64,000 bases of DNA from Sanghuangporus weigelae (taxonomy: Eukaryota > Basidiomycota > Agaricomycetes > Hymenochaetales > Hymenochaetaceae). Location: the NCBI GenBank assembly GCA_033182465.1, contig CP137321.1:1984001-2048000 (forward strand), written 5' to 3'. The notes under the pieces were generated by a model. That model saw only the letters and a list, made by a program, of their open reading frames with translations. It did no database searches and had not been told where the DNA came from. The position numbers and the translations under genes were made by a program. Shown one piece after another: positions 34,908 through 46,379 of the stretch (its first letter is position 1; every line of letters begins with the position of its first letter).

Positions 34908-37043
34908 ATGTCTACTGGAATCGAAAAGAAAAATGAAACGATGCAGGAAGTCGAGAAAGTGGCTTCGATCGAGAGCGGTTCTCCAACCGATGAAGGAGAA
35001 CATGTTGCCTTAAGGAGGCAACTAAAGAGCAGGCACATTGCAATGATCAGGTGCGCAGTATCTCGGATCCTACAGACGTTTCCTAATCGTTTGCGAAATA
35101 GTATTGCCGGTCCGTATACTACCTTCCCTGGGAGAGAATTTAGTTGTTAATACTGACATTTGAAGGTGTAATCGGTGTTGGTCTCTTCGTCGGAACGGCC
35201 ACGTCCCTCAAGAATGGCGGACCGCTTGGTCTGTTTCTCGGATATGCCACTATGGGCACAATCTGTTATTCCGTCATGGTTCGTCGCTCACACCGAGGAT
35301 GACTCGTTCTTTGAATTAATGAATGAGTGCTCTTCATTCTAAGATTAGCCTGGGCGAGATGGTCGCTTACCTTCCGATCCCAGGAGGCCACATAAAGCTC
35401 GCAGAACGTTTCGTTGATCCGGCGCTCTCGTTTACCATGGGTTGGAACTACTGGTACTGCTGGACAATCCTACTTCCAACTGAAATGAGCGCTGCGGCCG
35501 TCTTGATGTCATTTTGGAAATCCGTCAGTATTGATACACTACGCAATACGCATGATAAGGATTCACAGAGCCATTGTCTAGCCGGAAGAAGTCAATCCAG
35601 CTGTCTGGATTACGATGTGTCTTATCGTTGTCATTGCAATCAACTTATTTGGGGCTGGTAAGTGATAATTGATCAGCCTGGTAGACCGCTCCCTGAAGAA
35701 GAAATAGGGATTTACGGAGAGTGCGAGTTTATATTCGCATCCATCAAGGTTGTCACTGTCGTTGGCCTAATTGTATGTTGTGCACCTATTCCAGCTTGAT
35801 TCATTAGCTTGATGGCTTTGCCTTGGAGATTCTTGGGATAATTCTCGACCTCGGAGGCGGACCAAATCACGATCGCATAGGCTTTCGTTACTGGAAAGAT
35901 CCAGGAGTATTTGTCCAATACGAAGGCATTTCTGGTGCAAAAGGACGCTTCTTGGGTTGGTTAGCGGTATTGAGTCAGGCCGCATTCTCTTTCACCGGAA
36001 CAGAGATAGTCGCTGTGAGTTGCTCTTTGATTCGCTTTGCTGGGGAGCTCCGCCAGAACTACTTGTGATGTTCAGGTTGCTGCCGGTGAAACGAAAAATC
36101 CTCGTAGGAGCATCCCGAGAGCTATGAAACGGGTATATGTCCGGATACTTCTCTTCTACCTCGGCGGAACATTTATAATTAGCCTCCTTGTACCATCAAA
36201 TAACGGAAGTCTCAATCTAGAAGACTCGACAGCAGCAAAATCACCTTTCGTCATTGCTATCAAATCTGCGGGAATCAGCGGTCTTCCTCACGTCATAAAC
36301 GCAGCGCTGCTCACCTCTGCATGGTCAGCGGGGTCTTCCGACTTGTATACATCATCCCGCGCTATCTATGGCCTCGCACTCGCAGGAAACGCACCGAGGA
36401 TTTTTGCACACACGACAAAGTCAGGACTTCCTCTCCCTGCAGTCGTTTTCACTTCACTATTTGGCTTTCTTGCATATATGAGCGTGGAGTCTGGGCCTGG
36501 AACGGTATTCAACTGGTTCGTCAACCTGACCGCAATCTCAGGTCTAATGACATGGTTTGGAATCGCCGTCACATACCTACGCTTCAGAAAGGGAATGCAT
36601 GTCCAGGGTTTCGATCGCTCCCAACTTCCGTACAGAAGTAAACTGAACCCATATGCGGGATGGTATGTGTTAATAGCATGCCCATTAATCTCGCTGGTGA
36701 GACAATTAATTCTCGAATCATTCCGACGATATTGATGACTTCCGTAAGTTTTCCGGATTCTCCGTATTTATCAGAGGCAACTTCTCTGCAGCGACATTTG
36801 TTACGGATTACTTGCCACTCGCGCTTTTCCCTATCTTGTACGTTGCCGCGAGATTCTGCCTGAAATGCAAGCCGGTTAGCTATTCAGAAATGGATTACTT
36901 TACGGGATTGAAGGGGATTGAGGACGAGACGTACGAAGAAGTCCCGCCAAGAAACGTAGTTGAACGATTATGGTCCTATTTGGTGAGGTTTAACTTTCTT
37001 TGTACCTGTGGCTTTCGTTCTGACCTCCATCTTGAAGATGTAG
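34908..37043 (+). CDS. Amino-acid permease, AAT/YAT family
   Basis: This is a twelve-helix plasma-membrane amino-acid:proton symporter. The cytosolic N-terminus is MSTGIEKKNETMQ through RRQLKSRHIAMI. Helix 1 is rebuilt by an 8-nt microexon to SIAGVIGVGLFVGTA. Later exons give SLGEMVAYLPIPGG, FVDPALSFTMGWNYWYCW, FSFTGTEIVA then AGETKNPRRSIPRAM, and SSRAIYGLALAGNAPRIF. The segment TWFGIAVTYLRFRKGM belongs to the amino-acid permease signature region. The tail reads EEVPPRNVVERLWSYL, and an intron starting GTGAGG gives a final M and TAG at 37041-37043. Without that intron the frame would run about 100 nt further into non-conserved sequence. At least nine introns are present. Substrate range cannot be told. 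Confidence 0.88.
35102..35109 (+). other. Probable 8-nt microexon of the permease
   Basis: The sequence TATTGCCG lies between an acceptor (GAAATAG) and a donor (GTCCGT). Joining ATCAG, this exon and GTGTAATC gives S-I-A-G-V-I, which completes helix 1 of the permease. The flanking introns are about 51 and 56 nt. Confidence 0.65.
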
Positions 37044-37283
37044 ATCGCTTCCCTTGTTTTGTAGTTTACCCGAGGATATACTACACAATGTTATTTCTTT
37101 GTAAAATGCGACATGGCAGCTTGATAACAAATCCAAATCCGTAAGTGCAAGTGCATGGTGGAATGTAATGGCCTTGGCCTGCAGTGGCCAAATCCTGAGC
37201 GAATAGAGTTCCTGCGTCAGTCACCTCCACTTTCCTCATTCGGCCGATCAAAGGTGGTCCGTGCGCACCCCAACCTCCGATCC

Positions 37284-37290
37284 TATATAA
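37284..37290 (+). promoter_or_regulatory. TATA box of the U2 snRNA gene
   Basis: TATATAA lies about 28 bp before the inferred U2 5' end, the normal spacing for an RNA polymerase II start. Confidence 0.65.
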
Positions 37291-37311
37291 GCCCGCGAGC
37301 GCACATTCGTG

Positions 37312-37502
37312 AATCTTTACCACTCTGGCCTTTTGGCTTAGATCAAGTGTAGTATCTGTTCTTAATAGTTTAACCACTATTATGAGGGCACCGCCCTCAT
37401 TCTTTGGTTATCTAATTTTTGCCGCCCCTGTCCCGCTGAGCTCTGCTTGCAACTCGGCGGGCGCGATGACCTTGCTACTGCACTAATGGCTTGTGTTGTC
37501 GG
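37312..37502 (+). ncRNA. U2: U2 spliceosomal snRNA
   Basis: The 5' domain contains CTTTTGGCTTAGATCAAGTG followed by TAGTATCTGTTCTT, the near-invariant U2 core with the branch-point-pairing GTAGTA at 37349-37354. Stem-loop IIa (AATAGT...ACTATT) and stem-loop IIb (ATGAGGGC...GCCCTCAT) follow directly. The Sm-binding site AATTTTTG is at 37414-37421. Stem III pairs CCCGCTGAG with CTCGGCGGG, and the terminal stem pairs CGATGAC with GTTGTCG. Total length of about 190 nt fits fungal U2. The exact ends are inferred from the TATA spacing and the last stem. The RNA base-pairs with intron branch points in the spliceosome. It may be one of several copies in the genome. Confidence 0.92.
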
Positions 37503-37899
37503 GGGATCCCTCCTTAATTCCCCTTCGCTGAGGCTCCTACTTTATTCACTTGATTCAGTGGAAGATGGTCTTCAGCGAACGGAATTTGAGAGGATAGTTT
37601 TGAGTCCACTGTATTGATGATGATTAGACGCGAATGAAAATTTAAATTTTGTTCTTTGACGATGTCTCGAGTGTGATCTGAGCCAATGACTTCTACTGTG
37701 GTATCGCGAACAAGGATTAATCGTTGTGGGACTTTGATCAATTGAATGGCGAAGTTGTGTGTACCGTGGCATTTACAAGAATAGATATACAAGATAATAA
37801 AGAAAATGATTCATATGATGTATATAAGAACCATAAAACTGCAAATACGCATACAAGAATGTCGAATTTTAAATAACATTACGGTGCAGAAACAAGTAA
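37503..37899. other. AT-rich intergenic region after U2
   Basis: About 400 bp separate U2 from the convergent dehydrogenase stop. A minus-strand open frame at 37514-37792 has no ATG and no recognised domain. A U2 3' processing signal could not be identified. Confidence 0.4.
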
Positions 37900-40382
37900 T
37901 CAGTTTCTGCTGGACAAAAGTCGATGCACAAATGCCAGAGAACCAGTGTTCAGCATCAATCGAGTGGTGAAACCAGCTGCAACAAGCACGCACAGGAACG
38001 GTATCCAAGCGCGGATGCGCGATAGTAGGCCTGCGCTCGTCCCGCCGCGTGGTGGCAAGCTCCGCGCGAGCATTTTGTTCAGCCTGTTCATTTTTTGCGA
38101 TGTGTACGGTGGATAACGGCTGCTCATGACGAGTTCCAGGCTGTCATCCACGTCAGTACGAAGTAAAGAAGCAATGTAGTGTGTGAACTTACATCTTAGG
38201 AGACTCGATAGTTGAGCGGAAGTGCGTGAACTGATCGAACCCCCATTTTCCTGTATGTTGACCGTCTAGGAAATCCGTTCAGTCGAGTACAAGCAATATT
38301 TATTCGGGAAAGACCCACATCCACTCTCGCCGACTCCACCAAATGGAAGACCCTCAACTAGAAAGCGGAGGTGAGAATGGTCGTGCAATACCCAAGTAGG
38401 ATTCGCGAACTCACCAGCTGTGTGTAAAAGGGTATCATTACAGGACACGGCCCCACTTCTGGTGTTGTCCGTAACTGAGGGAAAGGAGCAGCGTCGTTAA
38501 CGAAGGATATTCATTGATCACAATGACAGGCATTAAATAAATACTTCACCTTTCTTCTTAAACGCGGCATTATCCGAGAATATATATAACGCCAACGGAT
38601 GGTCCCTAGCCACCATAACGTTATGGAGATACTGACTGGATGATGAGAAAGACCTACCTCTCCGTCACAAAAGCGATGGCTTCGTCGACGTTCTTTACGG
38701 GAATGATAGGGATGATAGGTCCAAAGATCTCTTGACCCATTAGCGCGTCCTCAGGGTGGACATTCTTCACTATCGTTGGAGCAATGAATCGCTGTTTCTC
38801 ATCCGTTTCTCCGCCAATAACAATTTCGCCTTTTGTTCCGTCGAGCATACCCTTGAGACGCTTGAAATGGACGTCTGTAGCAATGCGTGCATATGACTCA
38901 GATCTCAATGCACCATCCGGGTAGAATGACTTCAGTCTTGATTTGTAACAAAGCACGCATCAACACAATACATGAGCGACAAAATAGATGGAGCCTCACA
39001 CTTTGTCGAATTCAGCCACCAGTTTGTCTTGCGTTTCCTCTGGAACGAGTATATAATCGGGAGCAGTGCATGTCTTTTCAAGCATCGTTAGCAAACCGAG
39101 TAGAGCGAATGTAAACTAGATTTTCACCTGTCCAGAGTTGCTGCAACGTCCCCAAGCAATTCGCTTTGCAGCCAGAGCTAGGTCGTAATTGGGATCGATG
39201 AAGACAGGGTTTTTGCCTGAGAATCCATAAACGACTGTTACTGATTCTATCCGAGTAAGAAAGGCCTACCGCCAAGCTAGAAACAAACAATCATCAGTTA
39301 AAAATCCGTGTTTGAAAGGAAGAGCCAGATACCTCAAGAGTCACAGGAGTCAGGTGCTGCGCTGCTGCAGTTGCGACAATACGACCAACTTTTCCGCCTC
39401 CTGTTCTTCACATCAGCGTTTCTCGTGACCCAAAACCCAAAGAACATCTTACCAGTATACATGACTAGTTCACTTCTATCTCAGCACACATCAAGAGAGT
39501 AGTAAGGCCGTAAATGACGTACTATGATCCCATTTTAGTTCAAGAAGCTAAGGAAGACAGTCAATTTGTACTCGTAATCGAAGGGAATACTTGATTACCT
39601 TCTTCATCTGATCAATTGCTCCGTTGACAACACGGTACAGACTCGGATCAAGGTATTTTGGGACCAGCTCAGCGATCAACGCAGCAACCGCGGGAGATGA
39701 TTCTGATGGCTTGATTACTACAGCGTTTCCGGCTGCAATAGCACCAGACTACGAGGAAATTAACGATCAATCCAAATCGAGATATGTGCAGTAACTTACC
39801 AAAGGACCGAGGGTGAGCCAACAAGGATAGTTGAACGCTCTGTGATTCAAATCAAGACCGTAAGCGACGACACGAGTTGACACGGCAAGTGCTTACCCTA
39901 TAATGAGCGCGACGCCCTTCGGTTCTTTGCGAATCTTTGGACTGAGAGGGAAAGTATCCAGATGGAATGGCGCGCTCTCCACCTTTGCCCACTTTTCAAC
40001 TTTGTTATATGCCTCAGTAGCATCAGACATGCACATGACAAGCTCATAGCTGAGAATCGAGAGTCAGTTCGTTCGTGACTCGCCGAAATACCATTGAGCA
40101 GACGAGCACGTACGCGACAGCTTCAAGCGGCGGCTTGCCTAGGTCATGCTTGAGGGCCTCTTGAAACCTGTCCAGATTATCCTTGACCATGTATACCAGT
40201 TGTGAGAGCTGCTGCTTGCGGAAGGCGATGTCCCTTGTCCTCCATTTGAGAAACTCGGTCCTCAGACTAGCGTGGACCTGGGAGATATCATTGAATTACG
40301 ACATAAGACCTTTCTTACAAAGTTGAACACATACCGACTCAATCTCCTCCACCGGGTTGTATTTCAACTCAACAGAAGACAT
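37900..40382 (-). CDS. Fatty-aldehyde-type dehydrogenase (ALDH3-like), C-terminally anchored
   Basis: The enzyme likely oxidises fatty aldehydes to acids with NAD(P)+ at an organelle membrane. Exons from the ATG give MSSVELKYNPVEEIES, the dehydrogenase N-domain (TRDIAFRKQQLSQLVYMVKDN), AFNYPCWL, KPSE, then YTGGGKVGR and TLELGGKNPV. The catalytic cysteine is in SGQTCTAPDYILVP, followed by EIFGPI. Near the end LPFGGVGESGYGQHTGKWGFDQFTHFRS is rebuilt only if an intron with donor GTGGGT is removed; unspliced it reads as SGCGSFPNKYC. A final segment RYPPYTSQKMNRL typical of ALDH3 leads to a Pro/Arg linker and one C-terminal hydrophobic helix (AWIPFLCVLVAAGF), as in Hfd1-like membrane forms. More than ten introns are present. 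TTTATAAG about 55 bp upstream may serve as TATA box. Confidence 0.88.
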
Positions 40383-41118
40383 GATGCACCGAAGGGAGAA
40401 ACAAGTTGGACTTGCTGTGTCTTACGCGCGCGAGGGTCTTATAAAGCACGCGTACGGTACGAGTCAATGGGGTAAGACGGAGTGTCTGGTCTGGATACAG
40501 TAAGTAAGGAGGAGGGACATGGTATCGATCGTGAGAACGTGAAGTGATCTGGTTGGTTGAACCTTGTCCGATGAAACATGAGCATGAATTCGTTATACTG
40601 AATGTACCGGCATTACGAAATCATTGCATTTAGCCACATGTGCCCGCTGATTTTGTTCTAGTCTAGTCTATCATCACTCTACTTTATTGTAGTTCGCTTC
40701 TTTTCCTTTCATGCAATGTATGTATTCCCATATAATAATTCTCTTGCTGGCAAATCACGAGCCTGTATCATGCAGAGCACGGGTTTTTGCAACCTGCAGC
40801 ATGAGAATACTGGGGCTCGATCACTGACAGTAATTTCCGACAGATGAGGACTCGATCGGCAATTGCAAAGTTTTTATCAGCTCGTCTACTAGCTCAACCC
40901 AACATAATGATGGATTGGGCTGGGCGCTCCCTGGCGCTCCCCATTCCGGCAATGACATCAGCGATCCTGGGGAACACAAACACAAAAAAACTTATGGGAG
41001 GTAGAAATATCCGGACAGACCCACGGTTCACGTAGTCACCGTTTGCTGACGAGCTGGGCTTCATAATCACGATATACAAGGGGTCAATCTAGCCTGAATG
41101 TAACTAGTGTATACACGC
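40383..41118. other. Intergenic, about 740 bp
   Basis: This holds the dehydrogenase promoter and the 3' region of the DUF6699-like gene. The short plus and minus frames near 40840-41080 mirror each other and look like chance. Confidence 0.4.
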
Positions 41119-42082
41119 TCAAGGAATGAGCGACATCCTGAAGATGTTTGGAGCCGCATATCCGAGTCGAGCCTTAGCAAAATCGTCATCGCGCTCTAAC
41201 CCATCGAAGTATATACGGTCGCGTAACCAATCTAATAAGTAGTTCGTGAGTATGCCGCAGACAGGGGCTGATCAGGGGCACTCACCTATGCGCTTGCATC
41301 GACCAACTGGGACGTCAGCTGCAGCCCAGTTCGCAAATCTTTGGCCACCCGTCTCCCTCGCCAGCGCTGTTCTTTTCACCCGGTCTTGACTGTAGATGCA
41401 GTCAGTGAGTCATCTCCATTCTGATACAGCCTCGTTGTGCATTTACGTTGCTGGCGAAAGGGAAGCGAATTCCTCCTCCGTTAGTGGGTGCTCTGCATAA
41501 CTGAGCAAACACCAAATCAGTCAAATATCGGATCAATGATTTTGAGAACGACGCACTCTCGCCATATCTGCACACATATATCAGCAAGAGTCACGCCATG
41601 CTGATTCTTCACGACCGTACACCACGGACTTTCTCGTGCGATTATGATAAGCTCCGTCACGCGAGGCAGCGTAGCTGTCTCGTTCTTTGCAGTGAATTCT
41701 AGATCGCGATGACGATCCTCTGGGTTGAATCCAGTAGCTCTCCCTTGCGTCGTCGGATTCAGCAAGACGAAGAAATGCAAGCTATGTCTGATGAGACTCA
41801 CCTGATAGTAGTTGGAAGTTGAGATGGAAGCTTTTCGACGAGTTCGTCAAGATTGGGTGCAATTCAAGCTTTGGGTTCAGTAGATATAGCTGATTCATAC
41901 ATCAATCAAAACCCTGAATTTGCGTAGATTCGGGAATACGTTTCCCGGCGCTCACCTCTGTCGGTGGGAGAACGGGACCATCTTTTATGTCCATGTCTCT
42001 TAAATCAGTCCACGCAGACGGATCCTGATAACTGTACGAACTCACATGCCGTACCCGGAGCCCACTTCGTTCCGTCACCCAT
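41119..42082 (-). CDS. DUF6699-like protein of unknown function
   Basis: A small multi-exon gene. Readable exons give MGDGTKWAPGTACEF, DMDIKDGPVLPPTE, LYLLNPKLELHPIL then FHLNFQLLS, and LPRVTELIIIARESPW with GVTLADICVQIWRE. These are followed by AEHPLTEEEFASLSPA, RFANWAAADVPVGRCKRI and DWLRDRIYFDGLERDDDDF, ending RMSLIP. The order, with a beta-rich front, the P-W-x-V strand, 'VTLADI' and a terminal short arginine-rich strand with FDGL, matches DUF6699 as I recall it from Agaricomycetes, where it occurs in many copies. Function is unknown. The joins of the first two exons are uncertain. It is divergent from the DUF6697-like gene. Confidence 0.65.
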
Positions 42083-42625
42083 GACTCGGTCAAAAATCCT
42101 AACACTTCGTCAAATAGGTTGTGAAGTTAGAAAGCGCGTAGGATAGAGGGAACGAGGAGGAGTGTGAGAGGAGGAGCCTCAGACTGGCAAAAGGGACGGG
42201 CGCCTAAGGGCACGTTGCATGATCAAAAAAAAAAAGAACTGAAGGAACGCGGCGTTCGACAGATCTGACTGTATTGATGAAGATCATCTGAGATCTCGAG
42301 CAAAGGCGTGCAGAGCCTTTCTTTGACCGACTTTCGACTTTACAAACGAGCAGCTGGCCTGGAAGCACGGTCGATTTGGATTGGTTGCTGGGGAACATTT
42401 TCTTTTCAGCCCTTTACTCGGTAATTTCCGTCCGAGATGCTTCCACCAAGCGCGTCGTGTTTCGCGTTTCCAGAGCATCGTTCCTTTCGTCAACTACGTG
42501 CTTAATTCTCGCGACTTCTCACTTCGTAACTTCGAAAAGCATCTAGCCTTTTTTTGGCCCGGGTGAGTAAATTCTCAGAGTCAGCAATCATTTCGCGAAG
42601 CTCAGCGCGTCAAACATTGCAAGTC
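42083..42625. promoter_or_regulatory. Divergent promoter, DUF6699-like / DUF6697-like genes
   Basis: About 540 bp with an A11 tract near 42227-42237 and CT-rich leader sequence toward the plus-strand gene. No specific site was recognised. Confidence 0.4.
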
Positions 42626-44759
42626 ATGGGTCTGGAGGTCAAGAAAGAGGAACAGGATGTCCCGGAGGGCTTCTTAGACCAGCAGGATGATGTGCGTTTC
42701 ATTTTTATTTGAATGTATTTATTTCACTTATGCTTGTCCAACTTCCAGACAAGGTCTGAATGCAATGATGTGAAGCTGAGCGTAATCTCGTCCGCAACAA
42801 GAAGAGTGGGTAGATCGGCTTCAGTTTTGGAAGGATACTTAGACAGGATCGACTGATGCACTCTATCAAAACTTAAAACCAATCCCCCGGCGGAACCATT
42901 GTCAGGACTGAAGAAGCGCCGTCGCAAGGCGTCCCGTTGCTCCAAAGAATAGACCGAATTTTCCGTGCGTATCTTTGCCTTTCCCTCCAAAAAACAAAAC
43001 TCTTTCGATTGGGTATAAAGTAAGATAACTGATACTTACTCGTTGATAATGCTCGCGAATACTCCGTTCAATGGTAACCTCTTGGAACAGACGGTGTGAG
43101 AACTCCTACTAACGATATAAATGGAATACTAAAAATCATATATCGATCGTTTCTATTTCATCCAGGTGAAAAAGGAAGAAGACAATGACGGGGTACACTT
43201 ACAGTGGATGAAGTCTGGGGAGGTATCGTTGAACCTTCTCTGTGGCAAAAACGTATCATTCACTGATGGATTACAATGATTTCTGTAGGGAGCTGGCCAG
43301 GAAGGCCATGCAAATGTTGAACCAGAGCAGGCTCGGCAGGGCGAAGCACAAAGGATCTCTCCTCACGAGAGTCCAGGAAGCGCAAATGCACATGGTTCTG
43401 TTAACGACGAGTCGGTTGTCCGAAAGGAAGAACCTGAAGACGACATCGCCGCATTCATGACAGAAAGAGAAAATGTAAGCATTCACTCGACGCATCCTGA
43501 TGGCATAGCTGAAGGGACGATATATGACGTTCAGCCAGTCTTCAAGAAAATTAAGAAAGACGAACTTTTTGCCCTCCCCGCGGATACAATCTACGATATC
43601 ATCACGCAATCAGGACTCAAAGACGTAGCCCTCGCCGAAATTGACCTCCGAGTACGCGATACCTTCGTAAGTCGGTACCTGATCTCAGACATCCTAGGCG
43701 GGTCTCCACAAGATACTTTTCCCACTCCTCGACCCGAGAAAATCGCAGAACACGGAATCAAGTCTTATTTGTGCCTGATTTACTCCTTCAACCCGTTCGC
43801 TCCTCAGTTACCTGGCAAGTCAGGGTTATTCTTTGGCTTGGCGCGGAGAGGGCCCAGTGCCGCGGAGCGAAAGGAACATTCAATGGTGTATCCGTATTTC
43901 ATCAGAGTCGATGCGAATAAATGGCATTACCTGGGTCATTACAAGTTCAAAGGCGGGAGACCTCTCTCAGTTGAAGAATGGAGGCAACAGTCACCACTAG
44001 TAAGCCCCACTATGTCTCCTTCCTTCCTCAGTCTACTGAACGCACGCACTTATACTTGCATTTAGTGCAAGAGGACGTGGATACGAGATGTCGCAACTTG
44101 CAAAGGATTCGCGAAGTATCGGGCTTACATACGCCTGCGTCGTGGTCTTGAAGAAGACGAAGAAGTCAAGCCAGAGGCAGTCAAAGAAATGGAGACCAAC
44201 ATGTCAGCAAGTAAGCGCCTCGATGATATTTCACTGGACGAGATCGAAACGGCCTTTGATCGTGGCCATCTCGTGAGCACTTCCCTTTCTTGACTTGACG
44301 AAAACTGATGAGTACGGTGATACCGATGTCTGCTAGCTGATCGATGCGCAAGGTATGCAATGCGTTCGATATGACATCATGTTCCAGCAGAACCTCTACG
44401 AACATTCTTTGAATTGGTCGGCCTCCAGTAAAAAGCAAGCTACAACACCAAGGCGACGAAAGCGTAACTCAAAAGCCAAGGTGGAAAGCAGCTCCGATTC
44501 CGATTCAGACGTGCAGATCATAAGCGTTTCCGTCAGGAAGTCGAAATCCGCGTCCCCTAGCAAGAAAAGAACAACTCGCCGCCGGCGCCGACGTTCAGAC
44601 GATACATCATCGTCAGCGTCATCAGACGACAATGACTCTGAGGACGCGATGGATATTGATAACCTTGAAAACATCCGCGAGCGAAGTTCTAGTTACGTTC
44701 CAAGGGGAACCAGAAGTCGGCCAGCGAAGCGTATCAAGGCAGAAATCAGCCTACTCTAG
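42626..44759 (+). CDS. DUF6697-like protein with charged nuclear-type tail
   Basis: The N-terminus (MGLEVKKEEQDVPEGF) and following exons are acidic and low complexity (RKEEPEDDIAAF). The folded part contains ADTIYDIITQSGLKDVAL, SYLCLIYSFNPFAPQLPG and GLFFGLARRG. Next comes YFIRVDANKWHYLGHYKFKGG with PLSVEEW, the pattern of fungal DUF6697. Next exons give TWIRDVATCKGFAKYRAYIRLRRG and a block ending QCVRYDIMFQQNLYEHSLNW. The last 110 residues alternate basic runs (KKRTTRRRRRR) with Ser/Asp stretches and end in AKRIKAEISLL, suggesting a nuclear protein. Exons between 42650 and 43250 are uncertain. Function is unknown. Confidence 0.65.
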
Positions 44760-45093
44760 ACTAGAAACTTGGGACTCTTCCATTCTTGTGTAATATTCCC
44801 TCTACGGTCATATACCCTCCTATCGTACAACATAATCTCCGCACCAGCGGGTGACACCGATAACTTACCCGTATGTGCATGATGTATAAAAACGCTTACA
44901 TCCATTATTCTACCCTGCTAAAATGCCTTGCCTGCTTCAATCAAATCGGGTGGTCAGTCCTTCAAGGAGCAGTGGTAGTGTGTCCGACATGGTGCGCAAA
45001 TAGTTTACGTATCATTGCAAACAAATAGATAACCAAGAGAAACCGAGGGAAGAAGAATGTCTGTGAGCATACTTCTGTCTCGAGCGCACGTAA
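44760..45093. other. Convergent 3' region
   Basis: About 330 bp between the DUF6697-like stop and the AP-1 sigma stop. Nothing beyond untranslated sequence was seen. Confidence 0.45.
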
Positions 45094-45990
45094 CTAAGAT
45101 AGAGCGCGCGAACCTATTCGCGCCACGATGTCCTCGCTGTTCTCTTGGTCTTCCACGCTGTCTGCTTGGGCCACCTGCGACGTCCATAAGTCAAAAAGGT
45201 GTTGGAATGGAAAAAGAGCGTTAAAACGCACAACTCGTAGAACGGACTTCTTGGAAGATTCTTGAAGTTCTCCGGCGATGATGAGTTCATCCAAGATCTA
45301 TGCATTTGTAGTTACATTGAGCTAAGGAAACCGTTTGTGGAAATTGATATCCACTTACAGCGTATGCCTTCTGGAAGTTGAAGATCCTGAGGATAATACA
45401 TATCGTCCGTACTCAGTCAGCGATCAACAAATTACAGTACCGGTCCTCACAGATCAAGCTCGCAGACCTAAGTGCCAGAAATGTTCATCAGCAACTTCCC
45501 CGAAGCTCAAAGAACAGAAAACAAGACGGACGTTCCCGAAATAGCGATCCAACACTTCGACAAAACGATGTATGATCTCCAGCGTGATGAGCTCGTTGTC
45601 TCCTGAGCTGATACCAGTGACGAAGAATAGCGATGCATAGCGCCGATACACAACTTTCGAGTCTAGCATTCAAATTCGACAAAGTAGTTTGCACAGCATT
45701 TCATTTCAATCAGCTCTCATTGTACGTTTTCTTTTTTAAAGAGGAAACATCTACACAGCAGACGTACCTTTGTACTCGAGGAAGTTACACATGCGCGTAC
45801 GCCGCGCGAGGACGAGCTGCGTTACGTCCTTTATGATCTTTGCCTTCGTCTTGGGCGGGAGAGTCGTGAACCATTTCGCGAGACGGACCTTGCCTAAAAT
45901 TATACGATACCCGGACATCAGTTTCACATTGAAATTGGTATGGTGTAGTTGTTTACCCTGTCGTGACACGAGTAGTATATACTCGATCAT
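45094..45990 (-). CDS. APS1: AP-1 clathrin adaptor complex sigma subunit
   Basis: This small adaptin chain helps sort cargo between the trans-Golgi and endosomes. Exons give [20 protein letters not shown] after removal of an intron starting GTAAAC. Then follow [60 protein letters not shown] and [20 protein letters not shown]. The last exon, [21 protein letters not shown], ends at TAG. The length of about 160 residues and the sequence of the whole chain fit AP-1 sigma rather than AP-2 or AP-3 sigma. Four or five short introns are needed. Confidence 0.92.
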
Positions 45991-46379
45991 GGTGTATACT
46001 GTGCTATTTGACTGAGGTATGGTATGTTTAGTAGTTCTCAAATGTACTGAGTCTCACGTGCGTCTTCGATATTCACTGATAATTCACTAATTTCATTCAG
46101 CCTAAAGTCATAGTAAAATGATACAAATACAGGGGAGCATAGGGCACAACAGGCTCAAAGTCACAAATCGTAGAAAAAAGAGATGTAAGCAAGTAGGATA
46201 CAACGATGATCAAAGCTTCGGCTATCATAATATAATGTATTTCGAGAAAGAGAATTGACACGGATACTTAGAGAGAAAAAAGTCGGAAGTTCATCAGTAA
46301 TCATAGTCGCCTTGGGAACCAGAAAACGGTAAGAATAAATCTAGTAGAAAATGTATGTGAAGAAAGAAAGCCGAAGAGA
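45991..46379. other. Intergenic, about 390 bp
   Basis: AT-rich sequence between the AP-1 sigma start and the VID27 stop, both on the minus strand. No gene was recognised. Confidence 0.4.

Noticed and set aside
37514-37792. A minus-strand open frame downstream of U2
   Set aside because: It begins only with TTG, has no recognised domain and lies in AT-rich spacer.
42724-42990. A minus-strand open frame opposite the 5' part of the DUF6697-like gene
   Set aside because: It has no ATG and no domain. The same stretch is also open on the plus strand as a possible exon, so it is left undecided and not called.
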